From Plantibacter flavus (GTDB taxonomy: Bacteria; Actinomycetota; Actinomycetes; Actinomycetales; Microbacteriaceae), in NCBI RefSeq assembly GCF_900177615.1, contig NZ_FXAP01000007.1, positions 109,886-173,885 on the forward strand: a stretch of 64,000 nt of DNA, given 5' to 3'. The position numbers were made by a program, and so were the translations under genes. Numbering within the stretch: position 1 is the first letter of the stretch; each line of letters begins with the position of its first letter. Of this stretch, positions 32,359 to 40,595 are shown one piece after another. The notes beneath the pieces are model-generated. The model saw only the letters and a program-made list of their open reading frames with translations, had not been told where the DNA came from and did no database searches.

Positions 32359-32943
32359 CTACGAGTTGTCGGTCTCGTTCGGATCCATGGCCAGCTGACC
32401 GGCTCGCCCGATCGAGGCCCGCACCTCCTCAGCTGTCCAGATATCGGACCGCCACCGGGAGAGGGCTCCGCCCAGCACGCCAAGAGCTTGCATCTGGCGC
32501 TTGCTGTCGAGAGAGCCTCGAATCTGATCGTAAGAACGGAGGGCGTCGAGCATGATCTCTTGATCCCCCCGGCGGGCGCGTACCTGAGCAACCTCCAGCA
32601 ACATCATCATCGTGAGATGGTCGGCCTCCGGCGGTTCCTCTTGCGGCGATGTATGCGACGCCATGTTCACGAAGTGATCGATCTTCGCATTGTGGGCACG
32701 CTTGATCTCAGTGGCCTGCGACGGGAGGTGCTGGAGGATCGCGACCACGGCATCATCGAGCGTGAGCGTGTACTGCTGGCGCCTCTGCCAGCGGAATCCG
32801 AGCCAAATACCGAGAACACCCAATGCGCCACCGAGCCCGGTCGCTATGAGAGTGGCGAAGAAGCTGTTCCAGTTCCAGGAACCGATCGCTTCTGTGACGG
32901 TGCTGATCTGGCAGGCGATGAGATCCGGATCACACGGGCTCAT
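32359..32943 (-). CDS. Single-span membrane protein, paralogue 1 (194 aa)
   Basis: The first 50 residues (LIACQISTVTEAIGSWNWNS, then FFATLIATGLGGALGVLGIW) form one membrane helix near 28-48. They are nearly identical to the start of the protein at 33907-34461. The following cytoplasmic part (about 145 residues, helical, RRQQYTLTLDDAVVAILQHL at its start) shares only patchy similarity with the paralogue, including 'R.YD/RLID' and 'SLGDWRS/ALSRWRS'-like blocks near the end. So a conserved anchor carries a diverged sensor or effector domain. Function unknown. Confidence 0.6.
   Translation of the reverse strand: MSPCDPDLIACQISTVTEAIGSWNWNSFFATLIATGLGGALGVLGIWLGFRWQRRQQYTLTLDDAVVAILQHLPSQATEIKRAHNAKIDHFVNMASHTSPQEEPPEADHLTMMMLLEVAQVRARRGDQEIMLDALRSYDQIRGSLDSKRQMQALGVLGGALSRWRSDIWTAEEVRASIGRAGQLAMDPNETDNS
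32852..32935. repeat. Direct repeat, copy 1 (84 bp)
   Basis: About 84 bases near the 5' end of the membrane-protein gene recur at 34370-34454 with roughly five differences. The sequences outside diverge strongly. The match covers the encoded IACQISTVTEAIGSWNWNSF region. Confidence 0.8.
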
Positions 32944-33234
32944 GCGTGAACCACTGAGAACGTCTCACGATTCATCTTCGGAATCCCCCGATGTCGAGAT
33001 ACGCAAGCAAGGATGTCAAGACATGTTCTGGCACAAATCTATCCTTGCAGGTCAACGCCGAGCGGAACGGTCTCATTCAGGTGGCCCCGTCGACGCTGCA
33101 CAACGATACGGCTCGATGTGGGGTATCGACACGACGACTCCGCCAGTGGTGCGTTCGCAAACGATCGCGAGGCGCTCTGCAGCCACAGTTCGCAGAACAA
33201 CTCGGGTACGCCGATTCGCGATAGCGTTCCTCGC

Positions 33235-33873
33235 ATGGAAGAGCAGTCGGAGGCGTCTGTGGCGATGGCGATGAGCGAACTCGGGCACGCTGCCATTCGA
33301 GATGCGTACAGAGCGGTGTTCCGCGCGGAACAGACTGTCGAGCGTGTCATGCAGGATGCGGTGCTTGCATGCGCTCAACAGTCCATGGTGGCCGGGGACA
33401 TCTCGAGGCGTCTCCAGCTCCCTCGATCCACCGTCCGCCGCATACTCAGAACAAGCGAAGCCGAGAGACACCACCACCAGGCAGTGGAAGGGCCTGCAGC
33501 AGCAATCTGGTCAGCACTCGGCGTCCCGACTGTCTTCGAGACACGATCGAATCGGCGTAGTCGATCCCAACGCCTCACCGCACGGCGTGAACGCCGTTCT
33601 CGGGTCCAAGGAATGCGGGCGGCCCTACCTGAGATGTGGGGCGCCAAAGCGACGATCTCGTTTGAAACGGAACAGGGAGAGATTGCAGCGGTCCGAGTTT
33701 TCTGGGTGAGCCCCCAGCTGGACGATGCGGAGGCTCTCGACGACGCGATCCGGTCTTTCGAGCTCGGGTATGTGGGTCTGGGCTGGGAGTCGACCCTCGA
33801 CATGGCTAACCGCTGCGTCACCTTTAGGCGGCCGCAGGTGGGACCGTCGCTCGCGCCAAACGCCACGGCCTAA
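33235..33873 (+). CDS. Putative HTH DNA-binding protein, 212 aa
   Basis: The ATG at 33235 begins MEEQSEASVAMAMSELGHAA. Residues 44-66 read MVAGDISRRLQLPRSTVRRIL, a helix-turn-helix in which a short turn (LQLP) joins the helices, as in MarR- or recombinase-type HTH units. The rest includes a helical, Arg-rich linker (RSNRRSRSQRLTARRERRSR) and a C-terminal alpha/beta part (ATISFETEQGEIAAVRVFWV). There is no strong ribosome site. It is divergent from the membrane-protein gene at 32943 across a 291-base gap with no clear gene, so it may regulate the islet. The longer in-frame form from 33013 has unlike composition and was not used. Confidence 0.5.
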   Translation: MEEQSEASVAMAMSELGHAAIRDAYRAVFRAEQTVERVMQDAVLACAQQSMVAGDISRRLQLPRSTVRRILRTSEAERHHHQAVEGPAAAIWSALGVPTVFETRSNRRSRSQRLTARRERRSRVQGMRAALPEMWGAKATISFETEQGEIAAVRVFWVSPQLDDAEALDDAIRSFELGYVGLGWESTLDMANRCVTFRRPQVGPSLAPNATA

Positions 33874-33906
33874 CCGGCGATCCGGTGGGCACGCGTGGCT
33901 TCAATG

Positions 33907-34461
33907 TCACCGATACCGCCGAATCTTGATCCTAAGCTCGGCGAGCGAGTCTTGCGCCTCATCCCGAGTGATCTCCCCCGAGCGCCAATCACCCAGGCTG
34001 TTTCTGACACCGTTCAGCAAAATAGCGCGGAGGAAGGGAACGTCGACTTGGTCGATCAACCGGACAGACGTCCTCGCGAACGAGATCACAGCTCGGTCGC
34101 GCGGCCTCGCGTACACCTCTGAAATCTGAAGACGCGAATCGATCTCAGCAAACGCGGAACGACTAGCCACGCCAAGCTTGCCGCGCATGCCACCCTCGTT
34201 CCGAGAGGCGTATCTGGTGAAAACCAACTCGTGGTGATTCAGAAACTGCTCGAGAATTCCTATGACGTGCCCGTCCAGTCTCTCCCGATACCGGCGACGC
34301 TCTTGCAACCAGAATCCGAGCCAGACTGCCGCAAGGCCAATGACTCCACCAATTGTGGTGGCGATAACGGTGGCGAAGAAGCTGTTCCAGTTCCAGGACC
34401 CAATCGCTTCTGTGACGGTGCTGATCTGGCATGCGATGAGCTCCGGATTACACATACTCAC
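33907..34461 (-). CDS. Single-span membrane protein, paralogue 2 (184 aa)
   Basis: It starts GTG AGT ATG (MSMCNPELIACQISTVTEAI) and shares its anchor with the protein at 32359-32943. The membrane helix is at about residues 28-48 (FFATVIATTIGGVIGLAAVW). The remaining soluble part (YRERLDGHVIGILEQFLNHH onward) differs. Its GTG overlaps the stop of the SRAP remnant (GTGA), so it may be translated by coupling to it. An alternative start is the ATG two codons later. Confidence 0.6.
   Translation of the reverse strand: MSMCNPELIACQISTVTEAIGSWNWNSFFATVIATTIGGVIGLAAVWLGFWLQERRRYRERLDGHVIGILEQFLNHHELVFTRYASRNEGGMRGKLGVASRSAFAEIDSRLQISEVYARPRDRAVISFARTSVRLIDQVDVPFLRAILLNGVRNSLGDWRSGEITRDEAQDSLAELRIKIRRYR
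34370..34454. repeat. Direct repeat, copy 2 (85 bp)
   Basis: The partner of 32852-32935, about 94% identical by eye. The two copies are in the same orientation 1.5 kb apart and flank the HTH gene, so recombination between them could delete or invert gene content of the islet. Confidence 0.8.
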
Positions 34462-34688
34462 GACAGTGGCTCAATCAGCTGGGGACCCTTGTTGCGAACG
34501 TTGTTGACGTCCCTCGAAACCTCGTAGTGCTCTAGGTCGTGCGCCACGGCGAAGCTCTCCCTGTCCAACAGCTGCAGCAGTTCCTCCGGGCCCAGGTGGT
34601 CACCGAGCCAGTCGTCGTACCCATCAGGGGTGAAGCAGGCCGGCATCCGGTCGTGCACTTCATCCGCGACCACGTATCTCCCGCACAT
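34458..34688 (-). pseudogene. Internally deleted SRAP (YedK/HMCES-type) gene
   Basis: 76 codons. It starts with the diagnostic N-terminus MCGRYVVA (catalytic Cys2 of the SRAP family, which crosslinks abasic sites). It then jumps directly to the C-terminal block VHDRMPACFTPDGYDDWL and a VSRDVNNVRNKGPQLIEPL ending, where functional proteins have the HDRMP and VS..VN elements after about 130 further residues. The middle, including most of the active-site strands, is missing without a frameshift. It can hardly be active, although Cys2 and the His of HDRMP remain. It overlaps the downstream membrane-protein gene (GTGA), so it may persist as a translated leader. Confidence 0.7.
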
Positions 34689-34783
34689 GCGCTCAGCCTA
34701 GGTCCAGCTTCAACCGGCCCGCCAGCGTCGTGCGCGAACACCCCCACTGCCCTTGAACGAACCTGTCGCCGAACGGACCCTTC

Positions 34784-35008
34784 ATGACCCATCGCAAACC
34801 CATCGCAGACAGCTGCACGGGATCAATCCTCTGCCCCGTTGATGGACATACCACCGCGAAAACACGCGGGAGAGTTACGACGTTCGCGCACACACCGCTG
34901 ACGACCGGTCAGCGGAAGACCATCAGGGAGCGTCGGGCCGCCGAGCGCGTCGCTGCTCAGACCAAGCCTGAACCGAACCCCACAGACTCTGAAGGCGTCC
35001 CATCGTGA
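34784..35008 (+). CDS. Hypothetical basic protein, 74 aa
   Basis: Not recognised. It is basic in the middle (RKTIRERRAAERVAAQ helix) with a Cys/His-poor start. Its stop overlaps the GTG of the next gene (GTGA), which is the main sign that it is translated. The ribosome site is poor. Confidence 0.4.
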   Translation: MTHRKPIADSCTGSILCPVDGHTTAKTRGRVTTFAHTPLTTGQRKTIRERRAAERVAAQTKPEPNPTDSEGVPS

Positions 35009-35295
35009 CGATCCTCACCATGACGAAGCTGAAGAACGCGATCGTCAAGATCATCCCCGACCTGGAGATCGAGCTCCGGAACCTCCGCCTGAACGGATCC
35101 TTCGAAGGATGCTCAGGCTTCGTCACGAGTCCCGTGACGGGCAAGGTCGCATACGTCAGCACCGACACCCACCTCAGCGAGGCGAGTACGGCGATGTACC
35201 GCACGGCGACGATCAGCCGTGACTTCACGGGTGGCTTCAACCGCTTCACGGGATACGCCGAGCTCCCGCAACCCATCGTCGACCTCGTCCGGTAG
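35005..35295 (+). CDS. Conserved small protein, 96 aa (paralogue of 29082-29402)
   Basis: It shares the TKLKN, NGSFEGCSGFVT, TGKVAYVSTD, AMYRTAT and RDFTGGFNRF blocks with the 29.1 kb gene, at about half identity over the whole length. The N-terminus is shorter. A GTG start overlaps the upstream stop. This copy follows the islet directly, so the islet inserted near or beside a duplicated gene. The function is unknown. Confidence 0.65.
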   Translation: MTILTMTKLKNAIVKIIPDLEIELRNLRLNGSFEGCSGFVTSPVTGKVAYVSTDTHLSEASTAMYRTATISRDFTGGFNRFTGYAELPQPIVDLVR

Positions 35296-35386
35296 CCAGA
35301 CGGATCTCGACACCGCCCTTCCCTGCCTGACGTTCTCGGCCGGCGGAGCCCTCCGTTTCACTACCTGCGAGAAAGCGAACCCCGAC

Positions 35387-36505
35387 ATGACGGCAGTCAC
35401 CCGAACCCGACCAGCGCCTGAGAACCCCTATGCGCGTATCTACGCGGAGTTCCTCGAACAGACGAAGGACCACGTCCTGACCGTCACGGTCGACGACGGC
35501 CTCAACCGCCAGATGCACGTTGGTGCACCCGGGACGAACATCTGGTCCTTCGGCGTCGTGACCTGGCCGAATTACCTGGTGACAGTCGGTGACATCGCCG
35601 ATGGATTCGTCTTCTCTCGCATCAACGACATGCTCGACTTCTTCGACTGCCGTGGAAGCGAAGGCTACTACTCCGACGGGGCCAGCTGTATTGATGCTGC
35701 CTACTGGGCGCAGAAGCTCGTCGGATCGCGAGACGTCCGCCACTACAGCGAAGCCGCCTTCCTGGCCAGCGTCAAGGACCACCTGCGCGACCACGAGGAC
35801 ATCGGTGACGACGCGCAAGCCGAGTACGAGAAGATCGTCGCGATCGCCAGGACGGTGTGCGCGCGTAACGGCGTCGACTTCGAGGAGTACCTGACTGAGC
35901 TGCGCTCATCGGGAGCCGCTCCGAACCTCGAACTCGCGGCAGATGCTGAAGAACTCGAGTACTTCGGCCTGCCAATCCCCGAGCAGACCCCTGCCTCCCG
36001 AGCTGCGAGCATCCTCGCGGACGCAGCCTTCCACCGCGACACGGAGCAGGAGGCGAGGGACTGGCTGAGCGACTCCGAAGGCGTAGAGCTGTTCGGTCCA
36101 GACACCTGGGAGTGGGACCTTCGCGAACTCGACGTCCACTTCCTCTACACCTGCTTCGCTTTGGAGCTGACGGTGCGCCTCTGGCGGGAGTACGAGACGA
36201 CGCCGGCCGCCGTCGAGCGACGCGACCCGAGTCGGGCATACGTGCTCGTCGAGGGAGGTGTCGTGCAGAACGCCCCACTCCTGCCGGTGTACGACATGGA
36301 CCTTCTCAAGGAGCAGGACTCGGTCGAGGCCGCGCATGAAGCGCTCGAGTTGTACGAGCGAATCATCAAGCACTCCGAGGCGAAGCAGTCCCTTCCGCGT
36401 GAGCTGAAGGATCTCGCCGCCATGGTCCGCGCCGGCGGCTGCGCTGAAGACGTCCAGGCCCTGAACAAGTACGAATCGACGAAGACGAAAGGACGCGCAG
36501 CATGA
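35387..36505 (+). CDS. Hypothetical protein, 372 aa
   Basis: Not recognised by name. It resembles unknown actinophage proteins with an N-terminal beta-rich module (HVLTVTVDDGLNRQMHVGAP, NIWSFGVVTWPNYLVTVGDI, DGFVFSRINDMLDFFD) and a helical C-terminal half. The ATG at 35387 with GAGAAAGCG upstream is preferred to earlier in-frame codons that lie in the 3' part of the preceding gene. There is no membrane segment. It is coupled (ATGA) to the next gene. It is one of the longest unknown proteins of the left arm, and the beta module deserves structure prediction. Confidence 0.6.
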   Translation: MTAVTRTRPAPENPYARIYAEFLEQTKDHVLTVTVDDGLNRQMHVGAPGTNIWSFGVVTWPNYLVTVGDIADGFVFSRINDMLDFFDCRGSEGYYSDGASCIDAAYWAQKLVGSRDVRHYSEAAFLASVKDHLRDHEDIGDDAQAEYEKIVAIARTVCARNGVDFEEYLTELRSSGAAPNLELAADAEELEYFGLPIPEQTPASRAASILADAAFHRDTEQEARDWLSDSEGVELFGPDTWEWDLRELDVHFLYTCFALELTVRLWREYETTPAAVERRDPSRAYVLVEGGVVQNAPLLPVYDMDLLKEQDSVEAAHEALELYERIIKHSEAKQSLPRELKDLAAMVRAGGCAEDVQALNKYESTKTKGRAA

Positions 36506-36960
36506 CGAACACACTCCCCCAGCTCGAGCTGGACGAGGTCCGAGCGCTCGTCGACTTCGCCGAGCGCGGGTACACGCGCGAGCTCGGCGCCATCGACGTG
36601 CGACACGCGTACAGCGATGCCGAGCTGACCCAGATGCGTGAACGGTTCAGCCACGTCCAAAGTGGCATAGGCGCGCTGCGGTCCTGGCTCAATGAGCCGA
36701 GTCCAGACGTGATGCCTCAGCGGCCGGCTACCCACATCCCGATCGCGCTCCAGAGGACGATGGGCAGCGTGATCGGTCACGATGACTACGCTGCCTACGT
36801 GCTCGACGGGCAGCGTGCGACTGAGGCGCCCGGGGGTGATGACTGGCACGACGTCGTCGCTCTTGTTTCGACGGAGCGCTCCGCGATGATCCTGAAGTTC
36901 ACGCAGGGTCCTGACCAGACGGTCGAGCATCGCGTTCTCGCCGAGGGTGTCTCGCTGTGA
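36502..36960 (+). CDS. Hypothetical protein, 152 aa
   Basis: Not recognised. The first 70 residues are helical (ELDEVRALVDFAERGYTREL; ELTQMRERFSHVQSGIGAL), then a polar linker leads to a strand-rich end (WHDVVALVSTERSAMILKF). It starts in the previous stop (ATGA) and overlaps the next GTG. Confidence 0.55.
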   Translation: MTNTLPQLELDEVRALVDFAERGYTRELGAIDVRHAYSDAELTQMRERFSHVQSGIGALRSWLNEPSPDVMPQRPATHIPIALQRTMGSVIGHDDYAAYVLDGQRATEAPGGDDWHDVVALVSTERSAMILKFTQGPDQTVEHRVLAEGVSL

Positions 36961-37691
36961 CGGGTCGAGACAAGGAGGTCCCTGTCGTGGTGGAGCAGGA
37001 TCCTCACGACGGAACAGTCGAGACCCACCCGGCTTTCGGTGTCGCGTCGGCGAGCCGAAGCCACGGCACCGGTCGGGTGCTGTTCCAGAGCGACCTCCTC
37101 CATCAGGAGTCGGTGACGCTCACGATCTCGACGGCCTCCCGACACCGCCGCCTCGGTGGTGACAGCACGTTCCCGCGCACATCTCTCGTCGAAGTCGAGA
37201 TGAGTCTTGCCCAGTGGGGAGCACTCGTGTCGTCCGTTGGGATCGGAACGGGTGTCCCCGTGACGATCCGCAGGACTGAGACGACCCCGTTCGTCGCCCG
37301 GCTGCGGTACGCGCCGAGGATCCAAGCCAGCTTGGACGAAGTGTCGGGGACGGTCAGCAATCTCCTCGAGCGAGCAAGGGAGACCCTCGCTCAGCTCGAA
37401 GAGGCCATCGAGGGCAAGCGCGGCGTTCGAGCAATTCGCGACGCTCTGAGGACCCACAGTTCCTCGATCGAGGCCGCCCCGTCGAACGCCGAGTTCGCGG
37501 TGAAGTCCATGAAGAGGGCCGCGGAGACCATCACCGGTCAGGCGCGAGCCGACATCGAAGCGCAGATCCTCGCCGCGAGCCAGGCCACAGGCCTTGGTGC
37601 ATCAGTCGCACTGCCAGGGATCGACATGCCCCACGGGCAAATGCTCCAGGACGGCTCCCCGGCCGCCGACGCTCCAGCCGACTTCGTCTGA
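36957..37691 (+). CDS. Hypothetical coiled-coil protein, 244 aa
   Basis: Not recognised. The N-terminal half is beta-rich (ESVTLTISTASRHRRLGGD; TSLVEVEMSLAQWGALVSSV). Residues 125-160 form a likely coiled coil (VSNLLERARETLAQLEEAIE), and residues 175-205 a second helix. The C-terminus is Ala/Asp/Pro-rich. It starts at a GTG overlapping the upstream stop (GTGA). A hairpin follows, ending this three-gene unit. Confidence 0.55.
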   Translation: MTGRDKEVPVVVEQDPHDGTVETHPAFGVASASRSHGTGRVLFQSDLLHQESVTLTISTASRHRRLGGDSTFPRTSLVEVEMSLAQWGALVSSVGIGTGVPVTIRRTETTPFVARLRYAPRIQASLDEVSGTVSNLLERARETLAQLEEAIEGKRGVRAIRDALRTHSSSIEAAPSNAEFAVKSMKRAAETITGQARADIEAQILAASQATGLGASVALPGIDMPHGQMLQDGSPAADAPADFV

Positions 37692-37701
37692 GCTCGGCCC
37701 T

Positions 37702-37738
37702 GCTGGCACGGGGGTGGTAACCCCACTCCCGTGCCAGC
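37702..37738 (+). terminator. Strong hairpin
   Basis: Arms of 16 bp with one G-T pair (gctggcacgggggtgg / ccactcccgtgccagc), 10 bases after the stop. Confidence 0.7.
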
Positions 37739-37834
37739 GCTCGAACGACCCCGCACACCCAGCATCTGGTGACACTTCCAACAAGCATTCCGACGCTGCC
37801 ACGCTGCACACCGACTGAGCCCAGGAGGCACGGC

Positions 37835-38689
37835 ATGACTAGTCCCGCACCAACCGCAGTAGCGGTTGCCCCCATCAACCATCTCGCACTCCCCTTGCAG
37901 TACCCGCTCGCGCGCATCTCAGATCTGAGCCCGGACGCTCGATCGATCCATCGAGTCGTGCGCCGGCGCTGGAGCCCGGTGCTCGACCGCGACGTGTTCG
38001 AATTGCGGAGCGGCATCCGCCACGTGAGCCGGGAGGAAGCCGCGGTCTTCACCCCGACGCCTCGGATGATGACGGCCATCCGCGAACTCGAATCACAGCG
38101 CCTGGCTTACTACTCCTCCGAGTACGGCCACCAGCTGAACGTTGTTCCCGTCTCGAAGTGTTACACCTACGCCCAAGGGCGCGGTTCCCAGTTCATCGAA
38201 GTGCACCTCGTGGGTGAGCATCAGAACGACTCATCGCTCCTCGCCGTCATCATCGGTGGTGAGCTCGAGACCCGGGAGAGTCCAGGCGGCGCCCACGAAA
38301 CCGTGATCAGAGCTCGCCACGAGAACGCCACGGATGTCGAGCACGACTCGAGCTCGACGGCGATCCTGTCCATGCGGAACATGTCGCAACCTCGGTTCCC
38401 CAACGACGGTCAGATGGAGTTCACGGCGGCGCTGACCTCGGCTCTGCTGTACCCGATCGATGTCGACCCGCTCCTCGCCGACGACGGCTCCAGCCGGCCG
38501 GGTGCGAGCTGCACAGACTGTGACACCCCTCACCCCTTCGCGCCATACGCGCCACCGGCCGTCGACGGCCTCCCTGGAACGCGTCTGGTATCAGTCCGCG
38601 CACGACCGATGAGGTCCTACCTCGTGGCCGAGCCTCCTGCGCACCGAGCGCCAGACCAGCCCATCAACTCCGAAAGCGAGATCGCATGA
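37835..38689 (+). CDS. Hypothetical protein, 284 aa
   Basis: Not recognised. Residues 30-170 alternate strands and helices (VLDRDVFELRSGIRHVSREE; SSEYGHQLNVVPVSKCYTYA; SQFIEVHLVGEHQNDSSLLA). The last 60 residues include a CTDCDTPHPFAPY patch and a basic/Pro-rich end. CAGGAGG before the ATG at 37835 fixes the start. Its stop overlaps the MazG-like start (ATGA). Confidence 0.55.
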   Translation: MTSPAPTAVAVAPINHLALPLQYPLARISDLSPDARSIHRVVRRRWSPVLDRDVFELRSGIRHVSREEAAVFTPTPRMMTAIRELESQRLAYYSSEYGHQLNVVPVSKCYTYAQGRGSQFIEVHLVGEHQNDSSLLAVIIGGELETRESPGGAHETVIRARHENATDVEHDSSSTAILSMRNMSQPRFPNDGQMEFTAALTSALLYPIDVDPLLADDGSSRPGASCTDCDTPHPFAPYAPPAVDGLPGTRLVSVRARPMRSYLVAEPPAHRAPDQPINSESEIA

Positions 38690-39349
38690 CCGCCCAGATG
38701 CTCGACTACTGTCTGCCGATGCAGCGCTCCGTCGCCCTCTTCCATGACCGGTTCGAACACCCCAATAGCATCGGTTCCCCCCCGCCCGTTGCCCGCAGAT
38801 CGCATCGCTCTGCGTCTCTCCCTCATCCGTGAGGAAGGTATCGAGGAGTTGCGGGACGCGCTGCAGCGAAACAGCACACCGCTGGTCATCGATGCGCTGA
38901 TCGACACGGTCTACGTGTCGTTGGGCACCCTCGTCGAGATGGGTGCCGAAGCAGACCCGGAGCTGTTGCGCGTTGCCGTGCAGACCCCGAACCCGGAACG
39001 GCCGCTGCGCGTGCTCGCTTCCCGCTATCTCGCCGCGAACGACGGCCGCCTGCGAAGTCTCAAGCAGGACCTCCATGCGCAGAACGAGCGTGTCGCGGCG
39101 TACTCGCTCAACGTGATCGCCGGACGCGCCATCCAGGTCCTCAACCAGGCCGGAATCGATGCCACCCCCTTCTTCGACGAGATCCACCGCGCGAACATGT
39201 CGAAGCTCGGTGCCGACGGCCTCCCCGTCCGCTCCCGCGGGTGGGAGCTCGACAACGCTCCTGCCGGGAAGTCGCTGAAGGGGCCAAACTACGTCGCGCC
39301 GGACGTCGCCGGCGTCTATTTCCAGCTGTACCCCGACATGACGCACTAG
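38686..39349 (+). pseudogene. MazG-like nucleotide pyrophosphohydrolase gene, frameshifted
   Basis: The start at 38686 (ATGA overlap) gives MTAQMLDYCLPMQRSVALFH and DRFEHPNSIGSPPP, then runs out of frame. The sequence continues one base later as LPADRIALRLSLIREEGIEE, VIDALIDTVYVSLGTLVEMG, FFDEIHRANMSKL and KGPNYVAPDVAGV. Together these make the standard phage MazG-like protein: FH..F.HP start, R..LI.EE (metal-binding Glu), D.L.D..YV, and the FDE.HR.NM / KGPNY end. The switch falls at a run of seven C (38776-38782); removing one C restores a single frame of about 220 aa. It is either a real inactivation, a sequencing error at the homopolymer, or programmed +1 slippage. The family hydrolyses NTPs, often in stress control. 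Confidence 0.75.
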
Positions 39350-39362
39350 TACCCCACCCTCG

Positions 39363-39404
39363 CCCGAGTGGTTGCGCGGCCCCAGGCCGGCGCAACCACT
39401 CGGG
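39363..39404 (+). terminator. Strong hairpin
   Basis: Perfect 14-bp arms (cccgagtggttgcg / cgcaaccactcggg) around a 14-base GC loop, 13 bases after the MazG-like stop and 21 bases before the next start. Confidence 0.7.
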
Positions 39405-39425
39405 TCTTCCTCACAGGAGCCCTTC

Positions 39426-39815
39426 ATGCCCGATCACTCGCTGCAGACTCAGATCCTCACCCGCCGGCAGTACATGCACGACCGCGTCGTGTCCCACGAG
39501 GACTACTACCGTCAGTTCGTCACCGCCGACACCATCCGGGTCGTCGACCAGGTCTTCAGTCTCGAGCGCCTCACCGCCGCCCTCGAAAACGATCGCAACC
39601 TCAACAGCATCCCGCTCGCAGACTGGGATGCCGCGACCTTCGTCGAACTGCGGGCCTGGCCAGGTGACACTCGCTTCCGTGCCACCCTGCCGTTCAACCG
39701 TTCGGTCGCCGCCGGCGCTGGGGAGAGCATCACTCGAGCCACCATCACCTGCATCGCGAAGTGCGCAGCGAAGCTTCTGGTTCTCCAACGACACACGCAC
39801 CTCGCGCCCGCATGA
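39426..39815 (+). CDS. Hypothetical protein, 129 aa
   Basis: Not recognised. It is helical at the start with many aromatic/charged residues (RRQYMHDRVVSHEDYYRQF), then a beta-like part (TRFRATLPFNRSV) and a helix with Cys (TCIAKCAAKLLVLQ). CACAGGAG before the ATG at 39426 decides the start. It is coupled (ATGA) to the next gene. Confidence 0.55.
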   Translation: MPDHSLQTQILTRRQYMHDRVVSHEDYYRQFVTADTIRVVDQVFSLERLTAALENDRNLNSIPLADWDAATFVELRAWPGDTRFRATLPFNRSVAAGAGESITRATITCIAKCAAKLLVLQRHTHLAPA

Positions 39816-40582
39816 GCGCTGGACACGCTCACCCATCAACCTCAGAATCGGACACCAGACGCATGAACTCCCAACAGGCCCCTGTAGTCGACGAACTCAC
39901 GACTGCTCGCGACGCCGTCGTCGAAGCCGTTCGAACGTATCGCCTCCGCGTCGAGGCAGTGGGCTCGATCGAGGGGGTACCGATCGGCTCCACGACCGCG
40001 GACGGACCATACTCGCAGCGATACCGCATGGGCGACCATGACGTGCGGCGGCTCATGCGAGAGGACCCGGTGCTCGCGGCCGCGGCCGATGCCGACCGGC
40101 CGGTGCTCGAGCAGCTGCTGCTCAGCTCCTCGCCTCACTGGGAGGATCGCGTCCGAGCTGCGGCATTGGAGCGGCACCTGAGATCGTCAATCAGGCTCCC
40201 CGACGGCTTCCCGTGCATCTACGAGCCCGCTGACTCACCTCGCAACGCCGGCCTTCTCCGCCCTCGGGACGAGGTCTGGGTGGCATCGCCCGACGTGAAC
40301 ATGCTCAATGAGCTGCTTCCGCTGTACCAGGAGCTCTGGACCGCCTACGAGGACCAGTGGCCCCATTCGCCGAACCGGGTCTTCGTCGTCGGCCGGCTCG
40401 ACGGTGTCTCACCGACGAGCGTGTACCGACCCGGCACCACTCCGGGAACCATCCTGGGCGACACGATGCTCACGCACTCAGACATGTATCGGAGAGCGCC
40501 AGCCCATCTCAAGCACCACCACCCGCTTCACGATCAGTGGGCTGCTGCGAGGAGCGCCAGCGGGTCCACCTCCGAACCCTGA
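39812..40582 (+). CDS. Hypothetical protein, 256 aa
   Basis: Not recognised. A likely helical N-terminal half (ARDAVVEAVRTYRLRVEAVG; RRLMREDPVLAAAADADRP) is followed by an alpha/beta part (DEVWVASPDVNMLNELLPLY; SPNRVFVVGRLDGVSPTSVY). The start is taken at the ATGA overlap; the second ATG at 39863 is an alternative. No motif reveals a function. Confidence 0.5.
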   Translation: MSAGHAHPSTSESDTRRMNSQQAPVVDELTTARDAVVEAVRTYRLRVEAVGSIEGVPIGSTTADGPYSQRYRMGDHDVRRLMREDPVLAAAADADRPVLEQLLLSSSPHWEDRVRAAALERHLRSSIRLPDGFPCIYEPADSPRNAGLLRPRDEVWVASPDVNMLNELLPLYQELWTAYEDQWPHSPNRVFVVGRLDGVSPTSVYRPGTTPGTILGDTMLTHSDMYRRAPAHLKHHHPLHDQWAAARSASGSTSEP

Positions 40583-40595
40583 ACAGGAGATCAAC

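Noticed and set aside
32991..33224. 77-codon + strand frame upstream of the HTH gene
   Set aside because: No ribosome site and protein-like composition is poor (Cys/Arg/Ser-rich without pattern); it overlaps another open frame in an AT-richer promoter-like gap.
33235..33873. The HTH protein as a sigma factor partner for the RNA polymerase
   Set aside because: Only one HTH is visible and no sigma region 2 (-10 binding) pattern was found; no sigma homologue was seen elsewhere in the window.
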